NCBI RefSeq assembly: GCF_954871325.1
Contig: NC_088776.1
Span: 22,988,508-23,052,507, forward strand
DNA: 64,000 bases
From: Gordionus sp. m RMFG-2023
Lineage: Eukaryota; Nematomorpha; Gordioida; Chordodea; Parachordodidae
Direction of reading: 5' to 3'
The position numbers were made by a program, and so were the translations under genes. The first letter of the stretch is position 1, and every line of letters begins with the position of its first letter. A model generated the notes under the pieces. That model saw nothing but the letters and a program-made list of their open reading frames with translations. It was not told the origin of the DNA and searched no databases. This document shows, piece after piece, positions 1 to 10,676 of this stretch.

Positions 1-59
1 GAGACCGATAGGATCGGACCGTTGACCTTCAATAATCATAAATAGATCTGAAAAGAGTA

Positions 60-450
60 GTAATTCACAATAAAATTATAGAGGGAGCTTATAATAGTAA
101 ATCCCGAGATTCCATGTGACAGCTTATTAATATCTTGCCACCTGATGCAATTATTGTAATGGATATTGCATCTATTTGTAAATCCCATTTTATCGATGCC
201 AACAAAGATAAATGAATACCTACCGTCAAATTCACACCAGCTCAATCCCATAGAAATTTTTTTTGGGTGCATTCAAAAATAAATTTCGAGCAATTACTCC
301 TCGACCTAATTCACGGGATGAAATTATTACCAATATTATTGAGCTCTTTCGTGGATTCATTCAATATGATTTTACAAAATTTTACAACATATGCAACAAT
401 ATCTGGAGTTGGGTTATCGCGGACAGCCAATTAATTAGGTAATCCCTTTT
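60..450 (+). pseudogene. Possible Tc1/mariner-like transposase C-terminal relic
   Basis: Plus-strand frames give pieces that resemble the end of a DDE transposase: a stretch reading LPPDAIIVMD around position 140, then FFWVHSKINF near 255 and a helix-rich tail to about 450. The second piece sits where Tc1-like proteins carry their LNPIE-W region. Stops and frame changes separate the pieces, and no inverted terminal repeats were found. It could instead belong to another DDE family. Low certainty. Confidence 0.3.
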
Positions 451-737
451 AATGAATTTATATTAATAATTTTAATTTACTGTTTTATATTCTAAAAAAA
501 TATCATCTTCGAAGTCGAAGGATTGTATATTTTACCTATTGTTTTATCGAAATTATTATAAAATCAAATATATATCATATTTTCATCTAAATAAATTGAT
601 TTCTAAAGAAAAGAAATCCTAAAAAATATTTAAAATTTTAGGAATTAAATATTTATTAAATTTAAAAATTAATATTTTTTACGTAAAATATTTTTTATTA
701 AAAAACAATTGATGTTTGTTTAAACATTATTTACCCC

Positions 738-1492
738 TAGAAATCTGCAAAGTGATTTTTAGGCGGTTCAAGCTCAAATTATATAAAAAAAATTTGTGCG
801 AGCTCCTAACCTGAATTCAAATTTTTCAATCCGACCCGAAACCGACTAAGTTATTTTAAATTTGAGTGTGAATATTATGATATCCAAAAAACAATTAAAA
901 AGTTATTGGAAACATATACCTTTTATTCAGTTTAGATAGTAAAAAAAGGTTAAATACAATCGATTTTAAAAATTATTGAGAATATATAAAATGTGTATGA
1001 TATAGATATATCATTATCAATAGTATCTATCACATCGTGAATACTGTGATATATAAATAATGAGGAGTCGAGTGCCACTAATTAAACAAGACCTAATATC
1101 TTGAAAAGCCCTATCAACTGCTGAAAGGGTTCTTTAACTGCTAGCCGAGGAAGCAGGGATGACCACGAATTTAAGGGCTAAAACACATTAGGAAAGTCTT
1201 TTGTTAAGTTTCAATTTATGATTTGGTAAACTATTTTTAATATTGAAAATTTGAGGCTATTTAATATGGATATTAGATAAATATATTCTAATCACAAAAA
1301 TATAACAAAATAGTTTGGTAAACGGTTATTAAAATGACATGTTATTCTGATTGACATTTTAATGATGTAATGTGTTAGATTAAAAAAATGACGCATAATT
1401 TTAATTGACATTATGAATTAAAATGATTATTCAGGATATTTATATTATTTATCAAGTCGGGTGGGACTTCGGACAACCCGTGCAGACCTCTA
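738..1492. mobile_element. Non-autonomous hAT element
   Basis: The ends are imperfect inverted repeats: TAGAAATCTGCAAAG on the left, and TAGAGGTCTGCACGG when the right end is read on the other strand. The flanks are TTTACCCC and TTTACCGT, a 6/8 match to a degraded 8-bp hAT target duplication. The interior is AT-rich and has no clear reading frame. The terminal motif (TAGAG-TCTGCA) is shared with the elements at 5932, 34101, 37969 and 43119. Confidence 0.6.
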
Positions 1493-2493
1493 TTTACCGT
1501 TTATTTCATTATATTCTTTATTAGAATAATAAATATGCTTTGTTTAAATTTTTTTTAAAAATTAATATATTACATATTTTTCAAATAATAATCAATTTCT
1601 AGAATGTTCTTTTGTTTTTTAAATAATATTTATTACATTTCCTCTAAACATAAGTTAAATTTTCTCAATAAGCTTCTTTGTTAATTTACGGTTTCTTGAT
1701 GAACAACGTAATGTAGTATCCATAGCCATACCTTCTTGCTACAACTATTTCTGTAACTTCCAATGAACTTTTATGAGTCAGAATAATTGAACCATATTTT
1801 AGCTGATTTAGGTATTTTCTCTTTCGATTGTAAATCATGATTTTGACTTTATCTCTCATCATTTTCTATCTCATAATCTATCTTTGGTTCAGGTTTTCTT
1901 TCTATCACTTAGAACACATTTTGCTATATTTACAATATCAATATACCCGGGCAACCTACAATACCAAAAATTGATATATTACATTTTCACCAGAATACCC
2001 CCGATGAATTATTTCTTCACATCATTCGTTAATTTATTGGATATCACCAATCTCCTATTCCATTCTGTGATGATTTATCATGGTTGACAGATGACAACTA
2101 CTAACAATTTCTTTATTTTCATGACAATCAAAACTTCGGCAACTTTGCTGAACATGCAGTGCAGGCCGTATGTTATCACATAAATTATCAGGATCTTAGA
2201 GTTTATCGCTTAATATTTTATTATAGAACTTTGGGATATAATTTTAATTTTTTCATTTTCAGCTTTTACCATATCAACTAAATGATATTTGGCCGACATA
2301 AAAGATATGTTGTGGTAGAAAATCATAACTTCTGATCTGTTAATCGGTATAATTCATAAGTTGAAAATCTTTATTCATTTTCAAAACTTCTATGCCCAAA
2401 AATTCTGCCTCTTTTAAAAATAATATTTCTTGTAGGATGGAAATATTATTTCAACTATTTCAATATCTTTTAAATTTGTTAATACAACGATAT
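1493..2493. other. Intergenic, AT-rich, no convincing gene
   Basis: No coding gene can be supported. On the minus strand, around 2330-2480 and 1700-1830, there are short stretches with protein-like composition, one faintly like the end of a BTB/K-tetra domain (EAEFLGIEVL). Stops interrupt them. Confidence 0.4.
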
Positions 2494-2839
2494 TGTTGGA
2501 ATAGTATTAATTCCATGTTTTATCATAGATAATTATTACACATTTTTCATTGATTATCATTTTATTTTTAAATCATAATTTAAATTTTATTATCTGATAT
2601 ATTACATATTTATTTTCAAAGATCAATTACATTTTTTTTTTCTCTTTATATATCTTTTTTTTAACAATAATAAAAAAAATAACTCATACAAATTGATGTA
2701 TAAAAAAATGTTAAAATAAAATTTTCACCGATTAAATTTAAATACGAAGTGAATAAAAAAATGTCACATTAAAATGATATATATAAAAAAATGTTAATAT
2801 AAAATTTTGACCGAAAGGTATAATCATTATTATTTAACA
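2494..2839. repeat. Left LTR (3' LTR of the minus-strand element)
   Basis: This 346-bp repeat runs from TGTTGG to TTTAACA. It matches 4182-4220 plus 7906-8203 over its whole length, with scattered differences. Comparing the two copies fixes the exact Helitron insertion point. Confidence 0.85.
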
Positions 2840-2863
2840 TTCCACCTTCCAAAGAAATTCGGC

Positions 2864-4181
2864 TTACGATTTCATGTTCATAGCATGGTTCGTATTCAAT
2901 TGAAAATCACGATCTTTGTAATCAGAAGATCTATTGTAAGTATTATTGTCATTTTTGTACTGGTTGGGCCTCGACGAATATTTCGGAAAACTATTAATAT
3001 TTTGAGGGTTGTGTGTCTGTGCTGACCACGACGAAGTTGATTCAGTTATCACCTCTATAGCAGTCATCCCGTCGATCAGGGCTTTGATGATGGTCACAAT
3101 GAGAGTCGTGGCGATTGCCATGGCGTTGTACACGCTATTGTTGTATCGATCGTCGTAGTAGTTATCGTTGCGATTATCAAAACGGTTGCAATTATAGTGA
3201 CAATTATCGTAGCTTTGATCAAAACGATTGTCGTGGAAGTTGCTGTGCTGTCCGTTGAATAATTTGTTGCGGTCGTTGTCGTAGCGTCCGTTGAATCGTT
3301 TGTCGCGGTCGTTGTCGTAGCGTATATCATAACGTTCATCAAATCGTTTGTGAAGTCAATAGTCGCAGTCTAAATCGTAACGCTCATCGAAATGCTGTGC
3401 GGGGCGATTGTCATTGATGAACTGGGGTTGCTTGATAAGAGATTTACCATGTGCGTGAGTGTCCTGAATGGGTTTTGTTGTTACGTAACTATTTTTGACT
3501 CTGCCCATGTGATTAACCTCTTGTACACCAGGTGATTCATTCAAATGTAACAATTTCATCTCGCCCTTGATGCCACTTGGGTCCGCGGTGTCTTCTAGAC
3601 CTAGATTATAAATGTCTTCTATGGTCATAGAGCTCTTGACCGCTTTCCTGACATCTTTGGAATACGAAGATACTCTCACTTTCTCAATAATTCTCTGAAT
3701 GCTATTAAATTTACATTTTATATTGAATCGTACTACGCGCGTGAAAGCCGAGAATGTCTCATCCTTGCCTTGAGTTGCAGCATAAAATAATGATAGTTTA
3801 GCGTCGGTCTTCGATGGATGTTGTAACTTGAATTTACCAAGCAGGGCGATTGTGTCCTGGAAGTCTACCTCAGTGCAAATTGCCCCAATATTATCGAATT
3901 CGTCATCAGGAAGACTTCGGAGAAATAAAGCGGCCTTTTCTCAGTTGGAGATCTTGCTGGTGTTGAAGAAATTCTGCAATTTCCCTATGTAGGCGCTGTC
4001 ATCGCTACTAATGGGAAATCCAGCTTGACAAATTCAGTCATATATGTGGAATTGTTCAAAGCATCCATCGTAAGAGAATTATAATCGATAAAGGCATGAA
4101 ATAGAATAAATGTACATTGCAAAATCAAGATCAAATTTTGAGATAGTACTTACGCAAAGTTAGGACCTAGATTGGCCTCCA
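2864..4181 (-). pseudogene. Gag-like region of the LTR fossil
   Basis: The minus strand directly inside the 5' LTR encodes a region resembling retrotransposon Gag: a helical, acidic and hydrophobic part, then a long low-complexity part rich in Arg, Asp, Asn and Tyr that could bind nucleic acid. No protease, reverse transcriptase or integrase follows. It is interrupted in a few places and is treated as a fossil. Confidence 0.6.
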
Positions 4182-4220
4182 TGTTGGAATGGTGTTAATT
4201 CCATGTTTTATCAAAGATAA
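4182..4220. repeat. Right LTR, first piece
   Basis: These 39 bp match the start of the left LTR (TGTTGGAAT...). The match stops at AAAGATAA, where the Helitron begins with CTAG, and resumes at 7906. Confidence 0.8.
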
Positions 4221-5159
4221 CTAGTAGATAGCCCGTCAAAAATGACGGAGAATAAGAATTTTATTCGTTTTTTTAAGATGTTAACTTTTATTTAAAAATC
4301 ATATCCAATTTATATAATTTTTAAACCCCCCCCTCCCCATTTATGTCAAGTCCAAGCAATGAGATTGAGTCCAACCCATTAGGACTAAGAGTGGAAACTA
4401 TTATTTGAGTCAAAATATATTTAAATGAGCTTGTACCCAATACCAAAATTCTTTGTAAATATAATACTGGTTACATAAGACTAACATTTAACATTAAAAA
4501 ATTTCAAGCCAGGTCCAAGCTCATAATATTTGGAAAAAATTTCCAAGCGTTCAAGACCTTATAATTTATAAAAAAATTCTCAAGCCTAGCTCAACCCATA
4601 ATAATTTTGAAAATTTTTTCCTAGCCCGGCCCATAATAATTTGTATAAGATATTCCCAAGTCAGGTGCAAGCAAATATAAATCTTGAGGAATATTTTTCA
4701 AGCCCAGTCCATCCCATATTAAGTTTTAAAACTTTTTCCCAAACCCGGAGATAGTTAAATTTCTAAATATTTTATGAATGACATTATTTTTTGATAAGCC
4801 CAGCTTTCGCCTAAAGTGTGTAGCCTAGGTAGGGAAATAAGAGAAAATTAAAGGGAAAGAAAATAGGGAAATTAAAAGGAAAAGGAAGGTAAAGGTAAAG
4901 ATAAAGAAAATTAAAAAGTGAAGATAGGAAAGGGAAATGATGAGAAAGGGGAAGGTAATAAAAGAAATTAAAAGGGAAAGAAAGGAAAAGAGAATTTTAG
5001 TATTTTTTAAATTTAGATATATCCCATATTAAAGACTGTTGTTAAAATAATGAATGTATGATATCTTTAGTAAGGATACATATGTTGTCATAGCATAATC
5101 AGTATACATTTTGTATGTTACTGAAAACTATTCTTTAAGTTAAAATATATATCTTTATA

Positions 5160-5660
5160 AAAATATTAACATAAGACTAACATTTAACACTAAAAAATCC
5201 CAATCTAGGTTCAAGCCTACAATATCTGGAAAAAATATCCAAGCATCCAAGACTAACCTTTAACATTAAAAAATCCCAATATAGGTTCAAGCCTACAATA
5301 TCTGGATAAAATATCCAAGCATCCAAGATCTTAATATTTAAAAAGATTTTCTCAAGCCCACCTTCCCTAATAATTTTGAAACCAAGCCCAGAGATATTAA
5401 ATTTATAACATAAGACTAACATTTAACATTAAAAAATCCCAATATAGGTTCAAGCCTACAATATCTGGAAAAAATATTCAAGCATCCAAGACTAACCTTT
5501 AACATTAAAAAATCCCAATATAGGTTCAAGCCTACAATATATGGATAAAATATCCAAGCATCCAAGATCTTAATATTTAAAAAGAATTTCTCTAACCCAC
5601 CTTCCCTAATAATTTTGAAACCAAGCCCAGAGATATTAAATTTATAATTAATGAAGAGGA
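5160..5660. repeat. Tandem duplication inside the Helitron
   Basis: A block running from ACATAAGACTAACATTTAAC through AAGCCCAGAGATATTAAATT (about 240 bp) occurs twice in a row, at 5168-5405 and 5408-5645. Each copy contains two shorter repeats beginning AATCCCAATATAGGTTC. This nested duplication explains the repetitive minus-strand frame there. Confidence 0.7.
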
Positions 5661-5733
5661 AATATCTAATTTACCAATTATTCTACAGGTAAAATATATT
5701 ACTTTATAAAAATAATAACATAAGAATTAAAAA

Positions 5734-5931
5734 ATCCCAATATAATTTTGAGAAATATTATACTTGATAAATAAGAGAATGTTCTATAAAAATATTTTCT
5801 ATAAAAAAAATAAAATAAAATCAATAAAAAATAAAAATAAAATAAAAATAAAAATAAGTACGTACCAAAAAATCCCAATATAATTTTGATAAATATTATA
5901 CTTGATAAATAAGAGAATGTTCTATAAAAAT
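5734..5931. repeat. Tandem repeat interrupted by a hAT insertion
   Basis: A unit of about 135 bp (AATCCCAATATAATTTTGA, then GATAAATAAGAGAATGTTC, then an A-rich tail) appears at 5734-5868 and restarts at 5869. The second copy is cut at 5931 by the hAT element and continues at 7755-7830. The tandem array therefore existed before the hAT arrived. Confidence 0.65.
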
Positions 5932-7754
5932 CAGAGACCTGCAGGCCCGGCCCTAAGCCCGGCCCGGCCCAGGCAGGGCAAGGCCGTATTTTAAATTTTT
6001 TAAACATATCCGGGCCGGGCCTAAAAAATTTTTTTTAAAATATATCCGGGCCGGGCCTTAATATTTTTTATAAAAATTTTTACATTATGAGTTAATGGTT
6101 ATAAGATTATATTATATTATAGTTATGATTAATATAATATTGGGTGATAGTTAACACTACCTAACAACCCACAGATCGATCTAATTATTAATTTCCTGCA
6201 ATTTATTCAAAGTATTAATATATTTTTTTATAATTCATATCTAAATTTTTACAACATATTTTACCAAAACAATCAAATAAAGGAATATCTTAAATAAGCC
6301 CCAATATTCAAGTATTATTAATATATTTTTTTATAATTCATATCTAAATTATTAGAATATATTTTACCAAAACAATCAAATAAAGGAATATCACTTCTTA
6401 AAGTTTGTAATACCTTTCATAACGAAAAGGAGAAATAAAATTGATTTTACTTAATATAAAGCAATTTTTAATTGAAAAATTTGTTTTACACAAGTATCAT
6501 TTTATTTCTCTTTTTCTCTGTCCCAAATTCAAGCAATTACGTATGTAGTCAGGGACAGATCGCAAAATGACGGAAAACTATATAAAAGATTATATTAAAT
6601 TACAAGAGGCTCAGGAAGTAAATGAAATACCATGGACCAGTCAAATTACGACTGTTGTTAAACAAACTGAATCGTTTTATGACAAATGGGGCGATGTAAT
6701 TCTGGTAATATGTCAATACCCGATGATGAATATTATAATTACATAAATAATAGATAAAACATTTAAGGTGGATAATTTGTTAGAGTGGTGGGCGGCTCAT
6801 CAAATCGAATTTCCAATTTTAGCAAAATTGGCAATTCCTGCTTTAAGTGCAAGCTGTGAGCGGAATTTTTCCACTACTGGGAGAATTCTTGAAGAAAGAA
6901 GAAGTAATCTTCAACCTGAAAAGGTAGATATGCTTCTCTTTCTTCATGATAATTTGTGAATTTTTAATATCTTTCTTGAGTATAGGGTTTCGTCAATCAT
7001 GCTGGTTTTTTACTTTGCAAACTGTCAAATATTTATTGCATTTATTATATTTACCTTGAGTCATGAAAGTTTTTAATCCAACATTTTTCATTATTTTTTT
7101 TTACAATATTATATAATACAATTATCTTCTTTTGTTAAAAATTTATATTATAAAATAAATTATAATAATATTGTGCAATTAGATTATATTTTCAAAATAC
7201 TATTTATTATACATGCATTTTTTTAAATAGCGATTTATTTTTATTTTATAAATTAAATAGTAAATTAAATACAATATATTATATTCTCAAAATATTTTCC
7301 ATTTTTATAAAATAAATATTAGTTTTATTTTTTTTAAATGTAATATAAAATATAGTATATGACAAATATTATTACCATTTTTATGAATATTAGTTTTATT
7401 TTTATAAATGCAATATAAAATATAATATATGCTCAAAATATCCATTTTTATAAATAACAGTTTTATAATTTTTATAAATTCAATATAATATTCTCAAAAT
7501 ATTAGCTTTTACATGTATTTTTTAAATAATAAGCCATAATACTCGCTGAAAAATATGGTAAAATACCTTATAGGTGAATTTTTGTATATACCAGGTCGAA
7601 TATAATTTTAAAAAATTCCGAGCCGGGCCTTAAGTTTTTTTTTAAAAAATATCCGGGCCGGGCCTTAAATTTTTAAATCCGGGCCGGGCTTAAAAAATTT
7701 AAAACCTGGCCGGGCCGGGCCGGGCCGTGCAAATGGTACCTCTGCAGGTCTCTG
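5932..7754 (+). mobile_element. hAT element with perfect target duplication
   Basis: The terminal inverted repeats are CAGAGACCTGCAGG at 5932 and CCTCTGCAGGTCTCTG at the right end. A perfect 8-bp duplication, ATAAAAAT, flanks it (5924-5931 and 7755-7762). The subterminal regions are rich in CCGGGCC/GGCCCGG repeats. The 1823-bp element keeps only the C-terminal part of a transposase (6768-6959), so it could move only with help. Confidence 0.9.
6768..6959 (+). pseudogene. hAT transposase C-terminal dimerization domain
   Basis: These 63 codons carry the hAT family dimerization signature: LLEWW at the start, the hydrophobic LAKLAIPALSASCERNFS motif, then GRILEERRSNLQPEKVDMLLFLHDNL in segments, and a stop. 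Full-length hAT transposases are 500-700 residues, so most of the protein is gone. Weak homology to the upstream part of the domain starts near 6570. The retained piece ends cleanly at its natural stop. Confidence 0.8.
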
Positions 7755-7905
7755 ATAAAAATATTTTCTATAAAAAAAATAAAATAAAATCAATAAAAAA
7801 ATAAAAATAAGTATGTACCGATGACATGATGTAGCGATGACATGACGTAGCGATGACATGACGTCACGATGACGTAGTGAGGACATCGGAAAATTATAAT
7901 ATAGA

Positions 7906-8203
7906 TTATTACACATTTTTCATTGATTATCATTTTATTTTAAATCATAATTTAAATTTTATTATCTGATATATTACATATTTATTTTCTAAAATCAATT
8001 ACATTTTGTTTTATCTCTTTGTATATCTTTTTTTTTAAACAATAATAAAAAAAATGACTCATACAAATTGATAATGCTAATATAAAATTTTCACCGATTC
8101 TTTTAAATACAAAGTGAATAAAAAAATGTCACATTAAAATGATATATATATAAAAAAAATGTTAATATAAAATTTTGACCGAAAGGTATACTATTATTTA
8201 ATA
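7906..8203. repeat. Right LTR, second piece
   Basis: This continues the right LTR after the Helitron and matches 2533-2839 of the left LTR. It ends at TTTAATA, followed by the GATAT target duplication. Confidence 0.8.
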
Positions 8204-9429
8204 GATATCCTACATGGTTTATAAGTATATAATTAAATATAAAAATATAAATAATATAAAACTCGGTTGAATTTTAATTAAAAATTTCATAAATTTAAAT
8301 AAATATGTAATTTTAATATTATTCAACCGTATTAATTACAATTATATTTGAAACAATAAATAAAATTAAAGGAATGGAAAAGCGCTCCTGCGTTCCATTC
8401 CTTAAATGAACCTCCCGCTGAGTTTTGAAAAATAACGGCGCTCACTCAGCTTCTACATAAGCGGGGGTGTAGGAAGAAAAGCTTGCTTCCAATTTTTTTG
8501 AGGGTCGTAGGGGGTAGAATTAATTAATTGGGGGGGATATCTATTAAATTTTTAGATGAAATAGGGCAACATGTATTTCTGTAAATATTAATACTTTTAT
8601 TATAGATCTACTATAATAAAATGGTATTGCTAAACATAGACCAAATCTATATTGTATACATTCATATACATTATTTTTGTAATAAAACTTTATGCATTTT
8701 AAATGTTAAAAGGGTTATACATTCTCAGGAAACTCATATTCATGCCAAACAATATACTCCCATTTATTATAAATTGAGGGGGTTTTTAATTGAATATATG
8801 TTCTAAAAAATCATTTTTAAATTCACAATATTTTGTACAGCATTAATAATTTAAGTTATTCTTTTTAAAATTTATGAAGGGAGTAACAATTAAAAAGGAA
8901 TCATTAATAATGTGGATATATATAGTCCCGGAGGCAAATATTTTAAGAGGATAGTTAGAGGTTTTTGAGGGAGGTTTGCTACCAGTACAATTCCTGTCAT
9001 ATTGAGGATTGCGGTGAGACAGGGGTTTTTGAATGTAGGGGCTCTCCTCGGGGGGGGGGCTCTCTTTGACTACTCTGATAATATAGATATTCGTATATCC
9101 AACATTTTTCATAGCAATTTATTTTTGATATGAGCCTTAGGCGCAGGATTTTTTTAAGGGGGGGAGGGGGGTAGGGGAATTAAATAATTACTGGAGGCTT
9201 CGCCCCCAGACTCCATTTTGGGAGGGCCTTCGGCCTGCTTTTGCTCAGCCTTCGGCCTGGTTACCTTAGTCTATATATAGTCATAAGATATTTTTACAAG
9301 ATAGGAGATTAATTTTAAAAAAAATTAAGCCAGGAACAAATATAAAACATATTTTTATTAGTTTATATAAAATATAATAAATTACTTGTATAATACATTA
9401 ACTGCATGATTATTTTTCTAAATTAATTT
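8204..9429. other. AT-rich intergenic stretch with GC hairpin clusters
   Basis: No gene is recognisable. GC-rich spots stand out: a run of ten G at about 9048-9058, and at 9190-9260 several copies of CCTTCGGCC, a motif that folds on itself. Confidence 0.4.
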
Positions 9430-10150
9430 TGGATCCAGTATTTTCTTTTCTTGGCCTGTATATACTTATGTATTTTTGGTGTGGGTGTTATGCTTTTTCC
9501 ATGCTATAGGATGTGATGGCTATAGCTCAATAAGTCTTAATTTTCTTGTGGTCTTAGTTTTTGGGTAGTTACTTAGGTAGGATTTTTGATTTCATCCCAC
9601 TGCAGTAGTTCCGCTCTCCCATATTTCTATTAAATGAGGGCAAATAGGTAGCGATATTGTTATAGATGCTATTTATTTTTTGGTTTTTCTGCTGTGATAT
9701 TATCTGGCCCTGGAGCTTTTGCTTTTTCTTAGTGTTTTTTCATTAGTCTTTGTTCGCTTGTTACATCATTTATGGAGAAACCAGTCGACAGGGGGGTGGC
9801 GAGGTTTGTAAATATGTTTTGCTGGTAGAGTTTTCCGTGAATGATAGACTATCATATAACAATCAAGCCAAAATGCCTTTTGTTAATCCTGGACAACAAT
9901 TACTTTTCAATTTCCTAAAACTTACGGAGCTGGCTCCTATTTCTGCGTCATAGTTTCCTTTCTCTCATATCTTTATCATTATCAAAGACCTTTTTCGCTA
10001 TATAATCTATCTATCACTCCATAGAGTTTTTTGTTTCTCTGGAAAAAGGAAAAATAACCGTTTGTTGTGTGGTGTTCGTTTGCTGGATAGTCATAAACCG
10101 ATTACTGACTAGTTTTTGCCTATTCACTGGATTTTTCACCTTTTAAACAA
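9430..10150 (-). pseudogene. LINE fragment (endonuclease end plus start of RT)
   Basis: The minus strand around 9690 reads KAKAPGPDNITAE, matching the KAPGPDGI-TE motif at the start of many LINE reverse transcriptases. Upstream in the same orientation (about 9950) is GNYDAEIGA, like the GDFNA-IG motif of apurinic-type endonucleases. Stops and frame shifts are scattered through it. The fragment is truncated on both sides and ends about 500 bp before PSMD12. Confidence 0.6.
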
Positions 10151-10676
10151 TTTGTGGTAAACCCATTTTAGCTTTTCCTTATTTTCATGAATAAATTCTA
10201 ATCTCAATTGATATGAACACATTCTCAATTATTTGTTAGTAACTATCAAGGCTTACATTAGATGTTAAACTTAAAATTGGCCACCACCCACCCTTAAAGT
10301 AATTAAATTATTTAGGCAGTTCATGGGTATAGGCTTTTGTTTTTGCCCATCTCTTTTGTTGATTAGTCTATAGACGTTTAAGCGACAGTTCTCGGACTGT
10401 TGCGCGTACAAGTACGTGCGGCTTGCCCACAAACGTGTGAAGGGCTCCTCATTTTTTTTCCTCCCCTAAATTAACTATCCAGTTTGATGGATTTTTTGAG
10501 GAAAACCTAGCGTAGCTCTGTTGTATCCACAACCAGAGGGCGAAAACGCTTTTATCACGTATCACGTATCTGTCAACTGTCATGTCCCGTTACATGAAAT
10601 ACTCTGTAATGTTAGTTGTCAGGTTTTAATATTCTGATTTTCAAAATTTCATTCAATTTATAAAATATTTGAAGTA

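Larger units (their letters stand above)
4221..7905 (-). mobile_element. Non-autonomous Helitron inserted in the right LTR
   Basis: Read on the minus strand it starts at 7905 with TCTATATTATAATTTTCC and ends at 4221 with CTAG. Near the 3' end is a hairpin (CCGTCA, loop TTTT, TGACGG), followed by a short spacer and the terminal CTAG. These are the hallmarks of a Helitron: 5' TC, 3' subterminal hairpin, 3' CTRR, and insertion between A and T. The target reads GATAA|TTATTAC and is rejoined exactly in the intact left LTR, so no target duplication was made. No Rep/helicase coding is visible. The interior has tandem duplications, and a hAT element sits inside it at 5932-7754. Confidence 0.8.
2494..8203 (-). 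mobile_element. LTR retrotransposon fossil, split by a Helitron
   Basis: Two long terminal repeats of about 340 bp, each opening TGTTGG on the plus strand and closing TTTAACA or TTTAATA, bound the element. The same 5-bp target duplication, GATAT, lies at 2489-2493 and 8204-8208. The left repeat is 2494-2839. The right repeat starts at 4182, is cut after 4220 by a 3685-bp Helitron, and resumes at 7906. Without the insertion the element is about 2.0 kb. Read on the minus strand, TGG follows the 5' repeat directly, as at a primer-binding site, and a purine-rich tract (GGAAGGTGGA) precedes the 3' repeat. The interior (2840-4181) has a gag-like region and no visible polymerase, so it looks like a gag-only, non-autonomous element. 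It is broken, and clearly older than the Helitron inside it. Confidence 0.85.

Noticed and set aside
3094-3342. Thr/Ala/Ile-rich frame of 82 codons
   Set aside because: It is an alternative frame of a low-complexity part of the gag-like fossil.
5699-6007. 102-codon minus-strand frame with aromatic repeats
   Set aside because: It reads through an A/T-rich tandem repeat and the hAT end; no protein.
10380-10450. GC-richer stretch with GCGCGTACAAGTACGTGCG, considered as a tRNA or small RNA
   Set aside because: No cloverleaf or A/B box could be made. It may be promoter-proximal DNA of PSMD12.
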